From positions 12,158,804 to 12,222,803 of the forward strand of contig NC_051436.1 in NCBI RefSeq assembly GCF_001649575.2: DNA of 64,000 bases, written 5' to 3'. Made by a program: the position numbers and the translations under genes. Source of the stretch: Kryptolebias marmoratus. Its lineage: Eukaryota; Chordata; Actinopteri; Cyprinodontiformes; Rivulidae. Within the stretch, counting starts at the first letter, position 1. The number at the start of each line of letters is the position of its first letter. Under the pieces are notes generated by a model. The model saw only the letters and a program-made list of their open reading frames with translations, did no database searches and had not been told where the DNA came from. Positions 26,101 to 36,440 of the stretch are shown here, in pieces.

Positions 26101-26276
26101 CCGGACCCGGCCACGATGCCCAGGTCGGCAGCTACGTTGCCCACCCTGACATCGGCGGGTCCCTCCTCAGCCAGGCGGTACAGGAGCACTTGCTTTGCAG
26201 CAGGCTGATGCACGAGCAGCTGCAAAATGAGCATGCAATAGTAGAAATAGTCCACTGCAGTAGTAGTAGTCCTCAT
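23196..26276 (-). CDS. pcdh7: Protocadherin-7, large first coding exon
   Basis: Delta-1 protocadherin, a single-pass adhesion protein at cell contacts, mainly in the nervous system. Seen in the 1027 codons: signal peptide 1-27; seven cadherin repeats at about 28-140, 145-277, 282-384, 391-503, 508-608, 612-710 and 713-812, with the calcium-binding linkers LDINDNTP (131), DVNDNSP (269), DENDNVP (376), DTNDNPP (496), DKNDNDP (600) and DENDNAP (703); transmembrane helix about 848-870; CM1 (YEAGKKDHEDFFTPQQ, 881) and the CM2 region (about 950-1016). The serine/arginine-rich insertion at 183-210 in repeat 2 is typical of PCDH7 but shorter than I recall for mammals. The start fits: A at -3 and a hydrophobic leader directly after it. 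CM3 (RRVTF, a phosphatase PP1 contact in the long isoform) lies in a later exon. The frame is unbroken, so the gene looks functional. I cannot tell pcdh7a from pcdh7b. Confidence 0.95.
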
Positions 26277-27285
26277 TGTTCACCCTTTTGGGGGAGGGAA
26301 AAATAGAGAAAAAGAAGTCCAAAAAATAAGAATTAAAAAAAAATAGTAGTGTTTATTTAGAAGGAAAACGTCGTTAAGAGCCTTTGCTTCGGGATGCGGG
26401 AGACTTCATTCTCCGGATGACTTCCTCGGGGTTCTGCTGCAGTGGAAAGCAGCAAGTGCACCGGGAGCTTTCCTCTCCTCTGTCCTCTTCTCTCCTCTTT
26501 TGGCACTGAATGTTAGTTTATCAAAGCTTAATTTAAAAATAAAAAAATAAAAAAATAAAACGTAAGGCAGAGAGGTTCTGTGCGCTCCGGACCATCTGAA
26601 CGTCAGGGCGCGTTAAAGAAAAAAAGTCTTAGTATAGTCCGATCAGCAGAAGGGGGTAAAAAAAGTGGATTCGGTTCATGTTGTATTATTATTATTTTTT
26701 TTTACTATTTACTCACAGTTTGTATCATTTCCTTTAAATCTGAAGGGCGAGGCTGCACGCTATTCCTCCATCCGATGTCAAGTCCACAGATGTGAGGGAA
26801 TCAGTTTCCAACAACTCTTTTTTCTGCTTCTTCTTTTAGGCGGTGATGAGAGCCGGACTGCGCAGGAGAGCTCTGTCAGCAAATGACCTGTCCGCTGTCT
26901 CCTTCTCTCCTTCTCCTTCCTCCTCCTTCTCCTTTTCCAAGTCACTTGCAACAAGCAGAATAGTCTTGTCTTTTACGAGCCACAACTCCACTTGTAACCC
27001 AGGGCGGCGGAGGAAAAAAAGAGAGAAAGAAAATAAGGCTGCATTAAAAAAGGAAACAGATCAGAAACTAAATCCGACGCTGATTTTTTTTTGTTTGTTT
27101 GTTTGTTTCTTCTTATTCTTCTTCCCTTTAGGAGAGCTTGGACGTGTCCAACATACTCAGCGCGCGCGCCTCTCTCACCTGCAGACGCACCGCATGTGTT
27201 GGCAGCCCCTATCTGCAGCGCGGAGAGAGGGATTCACAAATGATATTGCAGTCTCTCTCTTTCTCTTCTCTCCCCCCCCCCCCCC

Positions 27286-27428
27286 NNNNNNNNNNNNNNN
27301 NNNNNNNNNNNNNNNNNNNNNNNNNNNNNNNNNNNNNNNNNNNNNNNNNNNNNNNNNNNNNNNNNNNNNNNNNNNNNNNNNNNNNNNNNNNNNNNNNNNN
27401 NNNNNNNNNNNNNNNNNNNNNNNNNNNN
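27286..27428. other. Assembly gap of 143 bases
   Basis: Undetermined bases between a poly-C run (27272-27285) and a CCTCC-repeat tract. Plus-strand frames that cross it, such as one at 26843-27472, are not real genes. Confidence 0.99.
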
Positions 27429-27749
27429 CTTCCCTTCCTCCCTCCCTCCCTCCCTTGCAGGAGCGCACGTAAACAGGGTCGAACTTGGTCTCGATCGCCG
27501 GGGTCCAGACAATTTTGGACCAAAATGTAAAAAAAAAAGAAAAAGAGGGTGACAGAGAAGGGATGGATGTATTTTTATTTTTGTGCACCCGCCCCCCAAC
27601 CACAATTTGAGACACTTCACACCATTCAAAAGCAACATTATTTTGTTCATTCCAACCGTTTGGGATCTCTGTTTAATCAGTTTTACGCACTCAGACGGAG
27701 CGTTTTGAACAGGACAAAGCGAGACGGGCCAGTCCTCCGCTCTCTCTCA

Positions 27750-27809
27750 TCACACACACATACACACACACTACTAATATATATACTAATATATATATAT
27801 ATATATATA
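27750..27809. repeat. Microsatellites (CA)n and (TA)n
   Basis: A CA run with one TA break at 27750-27771, then TA repeats at about 27775-27809. They lie in the presumed 5' region of pcdh7. Confidence 0.9.
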
Positions 27810-28039
27810 GCCGTACAAGTGTGTGGTCGCGGCATCATGCGAGCTCTCTCTCTCTTCGGGGCTCCTCTCGCCGCTCAGTCCACTCCTGGAATCTGGACAC
27901 ATGGGCTCATTTACATAAGAAAAATGAAGAAAAAAAAGGAGAGAAGTTAAAACCCTCCCTTCATACGCATACATGCAGTCTGTATGCATCCAGACGTTAT
28001 CTGCGCGAGTCATTCATTCGGCCACTGCGCACCCCCCCT

Positions 28040-28079
28040 CCCAATGTGTGTGTGTGTGTGATAAACAGACGGACAAAGC

Positions 28080-28115
<36 letters not shown>
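28040..28115. repeat. Microsatellites (TG)n
   Basis: A short run lies at about 28044-28060 and a longer uninterrupted run at 28083-28115. A further TG run is at about 28468-28491. Confidence 0.95.
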
Positions 28116-28119
<4 letters not shown>

Positions 28120-28275
28120 AGACTTCAGCGCATCAAGGAATATTTGGGGTTTCGAGTGCACTGAAATCCACATTGGTGGGTTTTATTGTCATGATCATTA
28201 TTTTTTATCACCCCTGCAGCAAACTGTTTGCACAGCTGTGTTAAGCCAGAGGTGTGTGTGTTTGTGGGGTGGGGT

Positions 28276-28276
28276 G

Positions 28277-28308
<32 letters not shown>

Positions 28309-28333
28309 AACTAGTACTATGAGCATAAACAGG
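28276..28333. repeat. Poly-G (27) plus 31-base tag, copy of 2198-2255
   Basis: 27 G at 28276-28302, then the 31-base tag at 28303-28333. Length and sequence are identical to the other copy, while the flanking sequence differs. Confidence 0.9.
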
Positions 28334-28571
28334 TTAACGCGTGAGCATTTCCTCAACTTTCGCAGCATTTGCAGGCGCGGAGTGTTTTGTGCGTGAAATT
28401 ATACGGCGAGTGAGCGTAATGAGGGAGTGAAGGAGTGAGGGGATAGTACGATGGGGAGGGAGGGAAGGGTGTGTGTGTGTGTGTGTGTGTGGTGGGGTGG
28501 GGGGGCTCAGCAAACAGCTGCACCTTCCTACAGACTGGATTCCAGCAGTGGCTCTATCCTTTGCTTACGGG

Positions 28572-28584
28572 CGCCCTCTATGGG
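28572..28584 (-). promoter_or_regulatory. Candidate CTCF-type site
   Basis: The minus strand reads CCCATAGAGGGCG, which fits the 13-base CTCF core at 11 positions. It lies about 2.3 kb upstream of the pcdh7 start codon. Prediction by eye only. Confidence 0.25.
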
Positions 28585-28620
28585 CGAATTTAAATGACAG
28601 CCCCTTTAAAGATCATTTGG

Positions 28621-29600
28621 CACATTGAGGCACTTGGATGAGGTTTTTATTGTTATTATTGTTATTATAATTATTATTTCTCTTTGGAAAAGTGCATATA
28701 GAAAAACAAATAAACAGAAAAAAAATTTGCGTGGCAGCTGAATCAGCACCTCGGCAAGAAGTGTTGTAAAATAGTCTGATATTTCACTGTAAAATACTGA
28801 GGATGAGGGTGAATACTGGTAACCAGGTGTGGCTATGGGTGGGTGGTCAGACACCAAAGGGGTTCTAAATCCAGTCCAACACTGTTTTATTACAAGGAGA
28901 GTAGGTTTTGGGAAGGGCAGACAAATAGTTTGCTGACCGATGGTGGTCGGCGACAACAAGTCGCCGCTTTTTAGCCTGACAGTGAACTTCCATGCGAGGC
29001 AACCCACGTTCTGCCGCTCCCCCTGCCTGTCCCGCTCCTCTCTTTTCAGACAAATCAGCCTCTGCCTGGTTTTTCACTCTGAAAAATGCAGGAAGTAAAA
29101 AAAAAAACGGCAAATGAAGATCGCTGCCATTAACGCCACGCGCCAAACATTACAGAATACAAAATATGTGTGTTTCAGTGATGTTCAGGGAGTCGTTTCC
29201 TGCGAAGGATGCTGGGTTGAGTATTTAAAAATGAAACTTTTATTTATGGTTACAATAATTTCAAATGACCTTTTGAAGAAAGAGGGTGCTACATTTGAAA
29301 AAGTTTTACACCCTGAACCAGTTTTTTTTTTAAATCAATATTATTTTAAATTAAATACTGTCAGAAAGTTACTTTATGACTTTGTTTTAGAGAGTGTGAA
29401 AACTTGGGCAAAGTTCTGGTTCTGCACACAACTTGAACAGCTCAGTTATTAAGCCAGTGGCTGTATATATGGTTCAGCCCAAAAACACATAACGCAATCT
29501 GTTTTTAACCGTATGCTTCGAGGAAAATGTGTTCTGTAAAACTCTGCTCTCCAAGGCCGTTGGAATGTACAGAAAGAAGGTGAAAAATTAAACACCCAGA
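28621..29600. other. Non-coding stretch upstream of pcdh7
   Basis: No gene is supported. A minus-strand frame at about 28865-29146 has no recognisable domain. An AATAAA word on the minus strand near 28888 could belong to an unclassified repeat. Confidence 0.45.
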
Positions 29601-30655
29601 GTTCTTTGAAAGAATGCATATCACCATCATGAGATTATCATTGCGAAATGACAGTTATAGCCATTTTGGTCAACCCTGAAAATAACATCAGGCGCAAGTT
29701 CATGTGGTATTGCAATATCTTACATGATATGTTAGTGCTAACAGTATATGTTGTGAAGGACTCTCAACTACTACCACACCAAATTTTAGCTTACTATATA
29801 TAAAATTCACTGAGGTAGAGACATTTTTGTGTAGGCTAAGGTTGATTACATGCACCACCTATCTTGAGTTGGGTTGACTTCAAAATCTAATCAGTTGTAG
29901 ATGTACAACCAAGATTGAATTTTTACAAGTTTCATTAAAATCTGTCTGGTGGTTCATGAGATACTTTGCTAACAGACAAACAGGGTTAACTGACATTTTA
30001 ATGCCAAAGTTTAAAGCAAAAAATGTGATGTAATGTGTTATACTCAAAGCATGTGTTGGGAATGACTCTAAGCTACAACTACACCAAATTTTAGCTAATT
30101 ATCCAGAAAACATGCAGAGTTCTAGCCATTTTTGTGTTTTTTGAGGTCAGGTGGCAGTGGCAGTCATCTTGCATTGTGTTGAGTCCAATTGTTAATCAGT
30201 TGAAGAGGTACATTCAATGATTATTTTTTGACAGTTTCAATCAAATCAAAAGAGCAGTTTAGGAGAAATTTTGCTAACAGACAATCAGAGTTGTTGTCAA
30301 GAAATAATGGCAACGTTTTAAACACAGATTACGTACAATCAGTTAGCGCTCAGAATATAGGTTGAGGATCAGTCTGAGCTACAAACACACCAAGTCTTTG
30401 TGCAATATCTGTAAAACTGACTGAGTTACGACTAGTTTTGTGTATCCTAAGATTGCTTCTCTGTGGCGGCCAACTTGAATTGGAATACCTGTAAAACCTA
30501 ATTCAGTTGTAGCTGTTCATCCAGCGATAACTTGTTGAGAGTTTCACAACAATCCATTCAGTACATTATAAGATATTTTGCTAACAGCATGAAAAAAATA
30601 AACAAACACAAACACGGGGAAAAAAAACCTCCACCTTTGCCTTTGGGTGATAATA
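29600..30655 (-). repeat. Repeat family A, three units
   Basis: Three minus-strand units, each with a GATA.TTTGCTAACAG boundary (about 29957, 30268 and 30574). Spacing is close to 310 bases. The right end carries the start motif (CCACCTTTGCCTTTGGGTG) near 30630-30648. This is the longest minus-strand copy and lies about 3.3 kb upstream of the pcdh7 start codon. Confidence 0.75.
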
Positions 30656-30789
30656 ACTTCTTATCAGAGATGAAACATTGTTCCTCTTCTTTTTGTTGCT
30701 GTCCCATCAAAGTACTTTCCTGACTAAATGCCAAATACATCTAATGCTGATGTCAGGTCATGCCTCCCGCCTTCGGTAAACCCGTCTTA

Positions 30790-31215
30790 AAAGGTTCCCA
30801 TCTTTCTTCGTTCGTTTATTTATTATTTACTTTTGCTTATTTTGCTCATTCCACTGTGGACAGCGAGGAAGCATTAATGACATGTGGGAAGAGAAAATGA
30901 AAAAAGTGCGGCGTGCTGAATTAATGCTTTTCCGTGTCACAAACACGAGCCGAGCCGGGAGGCCGCCCCGTCCTTATTTACATTTTTACACCGCCTAATG
31001 CTCATTGTACTGCCGCGACGCCGCGCGCAATACGTTTGCAATTATGGTGGCTGTCAACACGAAATTACACCTTTGTTGTTTACTGATGTGAGGACGGGCC
31101 CGCTCTGATGATTGGCCGCGTCGCCGAAGCACAGAAACCCACCTTACTGTCGTTATTACTTGCTTAACCCATTAATTTGACACATTCCAGGAGTCGGCGG
31201 AATCCTAAAAAGGTG
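30790..31215. promoter_or_regulatory. Candidate conserved regulatory block upstream of pcdh7
   Basis: High-complexity, CpG-rich sequence between two family A copies. Homeodomain words: GCATTAATGAC near 30872, GAATTAATGC near 30918, CAATTATGG near 31039 and CCATTAATTTGAC near 31168. A SOX-like word, CCTTTGTTGTT, is near 31070. No frame is open. It lies about 4.5-5 kb upstream of the start codon. Function is inferred from appearance and position. Confidence 0.4.
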
Positions 31216-31234
31216 GCGGCGGCCATTTTATTAT

Positions 31235-32090
31235 CGCTCACCGGCGAGAGGTCTCTGTCTGTGCCTTTGTTTGTCTGTGCCGTGAGTAAAATATCTCATG
31301 AGCTACCAGGCGGACTTTAACAAAACTCTCAGAAAGAAATCAATAGATGTACATTTGGAGCTGGTTAACTGTTGAAGTCAACCCCGTTTAAGGCGGTCAC
31401 TCTAGCTAATCGACATGAGCAAGTTCAAAAAGGTTATAACTCTGATAGTTGTAATGATATTCAGCTAAGAATTGGTGTGCTAGTAGCTGAGAGCTATCCC
31501 CAACGCAGTCTCCAAGCACTCACCGATCCCAGAAATCTGTTTTCAAAACTTTGCCGTTATCTATTTGAGTCAACTCTGTCTGTCTGTTAGCAAAATATCT
31601 CGTGAACCACTGGATATATTTTAATGAAACCTTCAGAAAGTAATCATTAAATGGTAATTTGCAACTGATTAATCTTCGGACTCAACCCAATACAAGATGG
31701 CCACCACAACCAACTGGTTTTAGGAAATACAAAAATGTGTGTAACACAGTCAGTTTTAAAAACATTGAGCTAAACTTTGGTGTGGTGATGCTGAGCATAA
31801 TCCCCAATGCATACTCCAAGAGTGACCGATTGCATTGTATTTTTTGATAAAGCTTTGGCATTAACTGTTGGCTTCAACCCTATCTTTCTGTTAGCAAAAT
31901 ATCTCATGAACCACTGAACATATTTTGGCGAAACTAGCAGAAGGTAATTATTAGAGATACAGCTACAACTCATCAATGTTTGGAGTTCAACCCATTCAAG
32001 ATGGTCACTACAGCTAATCAAATTTAGATAACACAAAAACGGCTATAACTTAGTCAAATTGACAGATATCGACAGTGCTATGTGTTTGTA
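31235..32090 (+). repeat. Repeat family A, three units
   Basis: Plus-strand copy. Unit openings (AAAATATCTC followed by TGA or GTGA) are near 31290, 31591 and 31896, giving a period of about 300-305 bases. The left start lies against the regulatory candidate at 30790-31215. The hairpin end is missing. Confidence 0.75.
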
Positions 32091-32229
32091 GGTGTTTTTT
32101 TTATTGTTATTGTTTGTAGGGTTATGAAACAAGTCTTTCATTTGTTGTTGTCATATGATAAATAGGCTGCTTGAAAACTATTTAGAATTGGGAATAAAGG
32201 AATCACCTTCCCGTATAGGTCTACTACGA

Positions 32230-32780
32230 CTCAAGAAGAATGATATTGTCTGGCCAAGGGAGGGCCATTGGCTGGACTAGCAAATTCTTAGGGGCGGCCA
32301 TTGACCTGCTACACTTTTGTGATAACAACGGAAGCGCTATGGACAACGTTTGCCCTGTGTTGTTGCTGTTTTTTAAACTTATGGGGATTCTCTTGAGACT
32401 TCAGGAAGAGAGGCGCAGTGGAAGAAATGCTCTGGATGTCATGATTGTTGCGTGGAGTAGGACAGCTGTTATCTGCCGGAGATTTCGGGCTTTACAGTGC
32501 CTTCAGCTGGGGGACAGACGGCATAAACGTTGCAGGGTAAGCTAACGCTGTTGTTTATATTCCTACTGTTCGCTCTTTATGCTTGCATCTGGTCACACCC
32601 ACGACCAATGAGTGAACAGGAGCTAAGCTTGCGCCACCCACGAAAGCAGGGTCGGCCCGGCCGGCCCTACTCCAAAGCAGGGACCGGCCTCGAAAAAATG
32701 CCGGTGGAAACGCGCACAAAGCAAGCCGAGTAGAGTGGAGCCAGGACCTTTAGAGCCAGTGGAAAAGGGGCTGTCTCTCA
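32230..32780 (+). mobile_element. Possible DNA-transposon remnant with a 5' coding exon
   Basis: A 101-codon plus-strand frame at 32240-32545 contains an arginine-rich stretch (LRLQEERRSGRNALD) and runs across a donor-like TTGCAGGGTAAGC at about 32530-32542. A GC-rich segment near 32640-32775 ends with CAGTGGAAAAGG. The mixture of a basic first exon and a CCAGTGGAAAAG-type edge reminds me of fish non-autonomous DNA transposons, but no inverted repeat or target duplication was found. Confidence 0.3.
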
Positions 32781-33950
32781 GCCAGCCTGGGAACACCTTG
32801 GAATCCTCCCAGAGAGAGATGTCTGGGTCTCCTTAAGCTGCTGCTCAAGATGCCGCACTCTCGACCCAACTCTGGAACAAGCGGCAGATAATGGATTGGT
32901 GGAAGGATGGCCTATTCTCGTGTACAACTTGCAGAACTTCATTCTGGGCCGTGCACATCATTTCATTGCCTGCCTTTGCTGACATCATTGTCACTTCAGC
33001 CCGCTTGGTACTCCACTTGTTTGCTTTATACATTTTTCTTCCTTAGTGCTCTTTTGAAATAAAGACATGTAGATTACGATCAGTTTTTTTGTTTGTTTGT
33101 TTTTTACCAATTATCCATCTTTGGCATAGTTAGACCTGGACATTCAGTGCTGTAGTCTCAGATGTTTTCAGTCAAAATGCACCTCTAGAATTACGGAAAA
33201 TAAATTGAGAACGGTTCAAGTCGGGTTTGAGACACCTGTGGCAAAGATTTTGTCGCACAAATAACGAAAGAGATGTTCAAAAGCCAAGCAATAAGGAACT
33301 GGAAAACCCTGAAAATGCTTAAAGACATTCTGGAGATTCCCTCGGTCAGTGAGGTCACAGCTTTGTAGACGTTCCCCAACGTTCGCTGACCACCAACCGG
33401 ATCTAGGATGTTCGCCACCGCTTATTCGGCTTTTCTCTTTTGAACATTTTTGCTCTCGCAGTCATTACGGTCTAGGTATCTGCGGTGTGCCATGACAGCA
33501 AGATTACGCTCCGGTTTCCAAACAGAGGAAAAAAATAAATTAAAATCAGCACATTTCTTTCTTTTTTTTCTCTCTCTCTTTCTTTCTTCGAGCAGTCCCC
33601 TGAACTAGTAATAACGCAGCAAAAGTGGGATATTGAGTTAGAACACTGGGGGGAATTTTTTGCAGCGCTTGCACTTTTTTATTTCGCACTTTGCCGGGGT
33701 GAGCAAATCTACATTTCATTTTAAAAAAGATATTCACTTAATATTTAATCATTGCTCTGCCAACTTTTATTAATGAATAACCATTATTAAAACGGCATAT
33801 ATAGAGAGTCAGTTTTTGTGTCTTTACCTTTCATCCCGACTGTATTGCTATATATTTTTCCATGTGGGTTCAAGCAGGAATTTACACTTTCTTTGCACGT
33901 GTGTAGGATTATCACTTACTGCCAAAGACAAAGCGGCCTTAATGGTTTTA
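32781..33950. other. Unassigned non-coding stretch
   Basis: Nothing recognised beyond an AATAAA-type word near 33057 and T-rich tracts near 33083-33105 and 33553-33590. Confidence 0.5.
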
Positions 33951-33954
33951 TATT

Positions 33955-34850
33955 TTGTCTGTAGCATTAACAAAATATCTCATAAACCACTGGAAAGATT
34001 TTAATGAAACTCTTAGAGAGTAAATACTACATGCGCATCTACAACTGATTCAACTTTGGAGTCAACACCATTTATTATTACTCCACAGCTGGAAGACCTC
34101 GTCTGACAGAAACATGCCTATAACTCTGTCAATTTTATAGCTGTTGAGCTAACATTTGATGTGGTGGTCACTGAGCATCATCCCCAACAAATAGTCCAAA
34201 CTCAATGTAATGTGTGATGTTCTTTGCTCAAAATTTGGCAATAACTATTTGTGACAACTTTGGGCGTCTGTTAACAAAATATCTCTTGAACCAGTGGGCA
34301 CATTTCAATGAAACTCCCAGAAATGATTAACTTTTGGAGTCAACCCAATTTAAAATGGCCCCCACAGCTAATTTGCATTAACCAGCACAAAAATGGCTAT
34401 TAGTTTTACAGATATTGAGTTAAAATTTGGTGTGATAATAGCTGGAATTGGCTTTTAACATATACTCTTAAGCAAAGTTCTTGCGCAGTGAGTAGCACTC
34501 CAACATTGGCATTAACTTTTAAAATCGGCACTGTTTGTCTGTTAGCAAAATATTTCATGAACCACTGGACAGAATTTAATGAAACTCCCAGAACGTAATC
34601 GTTAAAAGTACAGCTAAAACTAATTAGCATTTGGAGTCAACCGAAAATAAGACGGCCAGCACAGCTAATCAATATTAGCCAACACAAAAGTGGCTATAAC
34701 TTAGGCATTTTTGCAGACATTGAGCTAAAAATTGGTGTGGTAGTAGCTGAGAGTCATGCTCAACACATACCGTGAGATCTCACAATATTGAATGAGATTG
34801 CACAAGGTTTGACTAAAGCAGATACGATGCTACGATTTTCATTCTTTGTA
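33955..34850 (+). repeat. Repeat family A, three units
   Basis: Plus-strand units open near 33970, 34273 and 34541. The second is shortened by about 30 bases just after its start. The block GGTGTGGTAGTAGCTGAGAG is exact at about 34734-34753. Confidence 0.75.
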
Positions 34851-34948
34851 AGGGAGGATGTGGCACTACCATTAGCTGAATGCAGATAAAGCCATTTATA
34901 CTGCACTGCCTCTAGAGAATAACACAACCATCCATCAAGAGTTTTTGC

Positions 34949-35410
34949 AAAAAAAAAAAAAAAAAAAGGCGGCAAGATGGTGGGCAGGCAGCAAGCCAGC
35001 CCAGTTAGGCGACTCTTTCTAGTCTTGCCCAGGAGGTAATATGTTACAGAATCCTTTGCTTTGAGCGGCAGCGAGGAACATCAACAGGGAGTGACTCGAC
35101 AACACCAAGAAGCAAAGTCCAGCTCGACGGCGATGCAGCTCAGCAAGCCTTTTTCCCTCCCAACTCCCTCTGGCAACTTGCTATTTTGAGACACCGGATG
35201 CCTTGTTCCGCGTTCTCCCTCTGGGCTTCGCAAGAAATGTTGCAGCCATCACAAAACAATGGGCTCGGTTCAGAGCGCCTCAACACGAATCACTCACCAA
35301 AATTAAATTCACAGAGAACGTCAGATTTCTGTTCGCAGCAACTTTCACATCGTTGGCGGTACACAGCTTTTGCATCAGCAGATCTTCGGGTAAACTCAGA
35401 ATTTAGAAGC

Positions 35411-35416
<6 letters not shown>
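34949..35416 (+). mobile_element. CpG-bearing block, possibly a LINE 5' end
   Basis: A poly-A tract ends at about 34967 and is followed by GGCGGCAAGATGGTGG, which contains a YY1-like word of the kind found at the 5' ends of some LINEs. GC-richer sequence follows, with CGACGGCGATGC near 35127, and ends at a long TA microsatellite. No open reading frame follows. Equally possible is a regulatory or unclassified block. Confidence 0.25.

Positions 35417-35472
<56 letters not shown>
35417..35472. repeat. Microsatellite (TA)28
   Basis: Uninterrupted TA dinucleotides over 56 bases. The tract is self-complementary and could be a hairpin or breakage-prone site. Confidence 0.97.
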
Positions 35473-35477
<5 letters not shown>

Positions 35478-35915
35478 AAAAAAAAAGTGTAAAAATTCAC
35501 ACTCGTACAGAACACAAACTGAAGCCAGTGGCATTTTGGAAAATTCACACGTGAGTAAAAGAAGTAATGGTAAAAGAAGAAGAGAGAGTTTTTAGAAATG
35601 ACAGAATGAAGAATTTTATTCAGGGATTTTTGCCGCTAAGAGACAAGTTTAAAGTCTATTATTTAGAATTTGATCCCATCATATTTTTGTTCAGTATTAT
35701 TCATTCTGGTTGTCAGCTGTCTGCGAGTAAAATGAACTCATGGGAAGAAAAAAAAATTGCTCATGTGTTTATGAGCTTTACATGCAAATAAATATGAGAA
35801 GCATCACATGCTGAGCAGCAAAGAGGACATAACGATAAGATCTGCTGGTGTTTTTCTGGAATCCCAACAAAGTACATCCAGTTACATAATGCTGTCATAT
35901 ATTCAGACTTTTACA
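35473..35915. other. Unassigned AT-rich stretch
   Basis: No gene or repeat recognised. The plus-strand frame at 35567-35791 has no known domain. Confidence 0.4.
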
Positions 35916-35919
35916 TGTT

Positions 35920-36440
35920 TCAGGTGTGTTTGTCTGTCTGTCAGCAAAATATCTCAAACTGCTGGATATAATTTGATAAAGTAATCTCAGAAAGTAATAA
36001 TTAGATAGACATCTACAACTGATTAACTTTTGGATTCAACTCAATTCAAGATGGTCGCCGCAGCTACTGGACATAAGCACATGCAAAAATGGCTAGAACT
36101 CAATTAGTTTTTTCAGATTTTGAGCTAAAATTTGGAATGGTAATAGCTGAGACTCATCAGCAACAAGTACCATGAGTGCTATCGTGCTGCATGAGAAATT
36201 TGTTTAACTCTTGGGTGTTAACTGTTGACGTCAAGTTGATCTGTCTGTCAGCAAAATATGTAATCATTGGATATACGTCTACAACTGATTAACCTTTGGA
36301 GTCAACACAATTCAAGATGGCTACCACAGCTAACTACTTGTAGCAAGCACAGAAATGCCTATAAGTCAGCAATTCTTACAGATACAGAGCTAAGATTTGG
36401 TGTGGCAGTAGCTGAGAGTCAACCAAGAACTAGATTTGTG
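35920..36440 (+). repeat. Repeat family A, two units
   Basis: Unit openings are near 35941 and 36246. In the second, the CATGAACCACTGG part is deleted, so AAAATATG runs directly into TAATCATTGGATA. The GATGGTCGCCGCAGC core is at about 36052. Confidence 0.7.

Larger units (their letters stand above)
26277..28620 (-). promoter_or_regulatory. pcdh7: Probable 5' UTR and promoter region of pcdh7
   Basis: This lies directly upstream of the start codon. CpG-bearing patches occur at about 27150-27240 (with a GCGCGCGCGC run), 27995-28040 and 28330-28400, as expected near a vertebrate developmental promoter. The sequence is broken by a gap (27286-27428), microsatellites and poly-G. No TATA box or start site can be fixed. 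A minus-strand donor-like site lies at 27179/27178 (TGCAG then GTGAGA), so a spliced 5' UTR is possible. Confidence 0.45.

Noticed and set aside
27440..27466. Plus-strand splice-acceptor-like tract ending TTGCAG
   Set aside because: It is a CCTCC microsatellite next to a gap, with no plus-strand gene to receive it.
26843..27472. Plus-strand frame of 209 codons upstream of pcdh7
   Set aside because: A quarter of it is the undetermined gap, and the rest is low-complexity S/F/P-rich translation of pyrimidine tracts.
29600..32090. Regularly spaced repeats considered as a CRISPR array
   Set aside because: Units are about 300 bases, diverged, and dispersed in a vertebrate genome.
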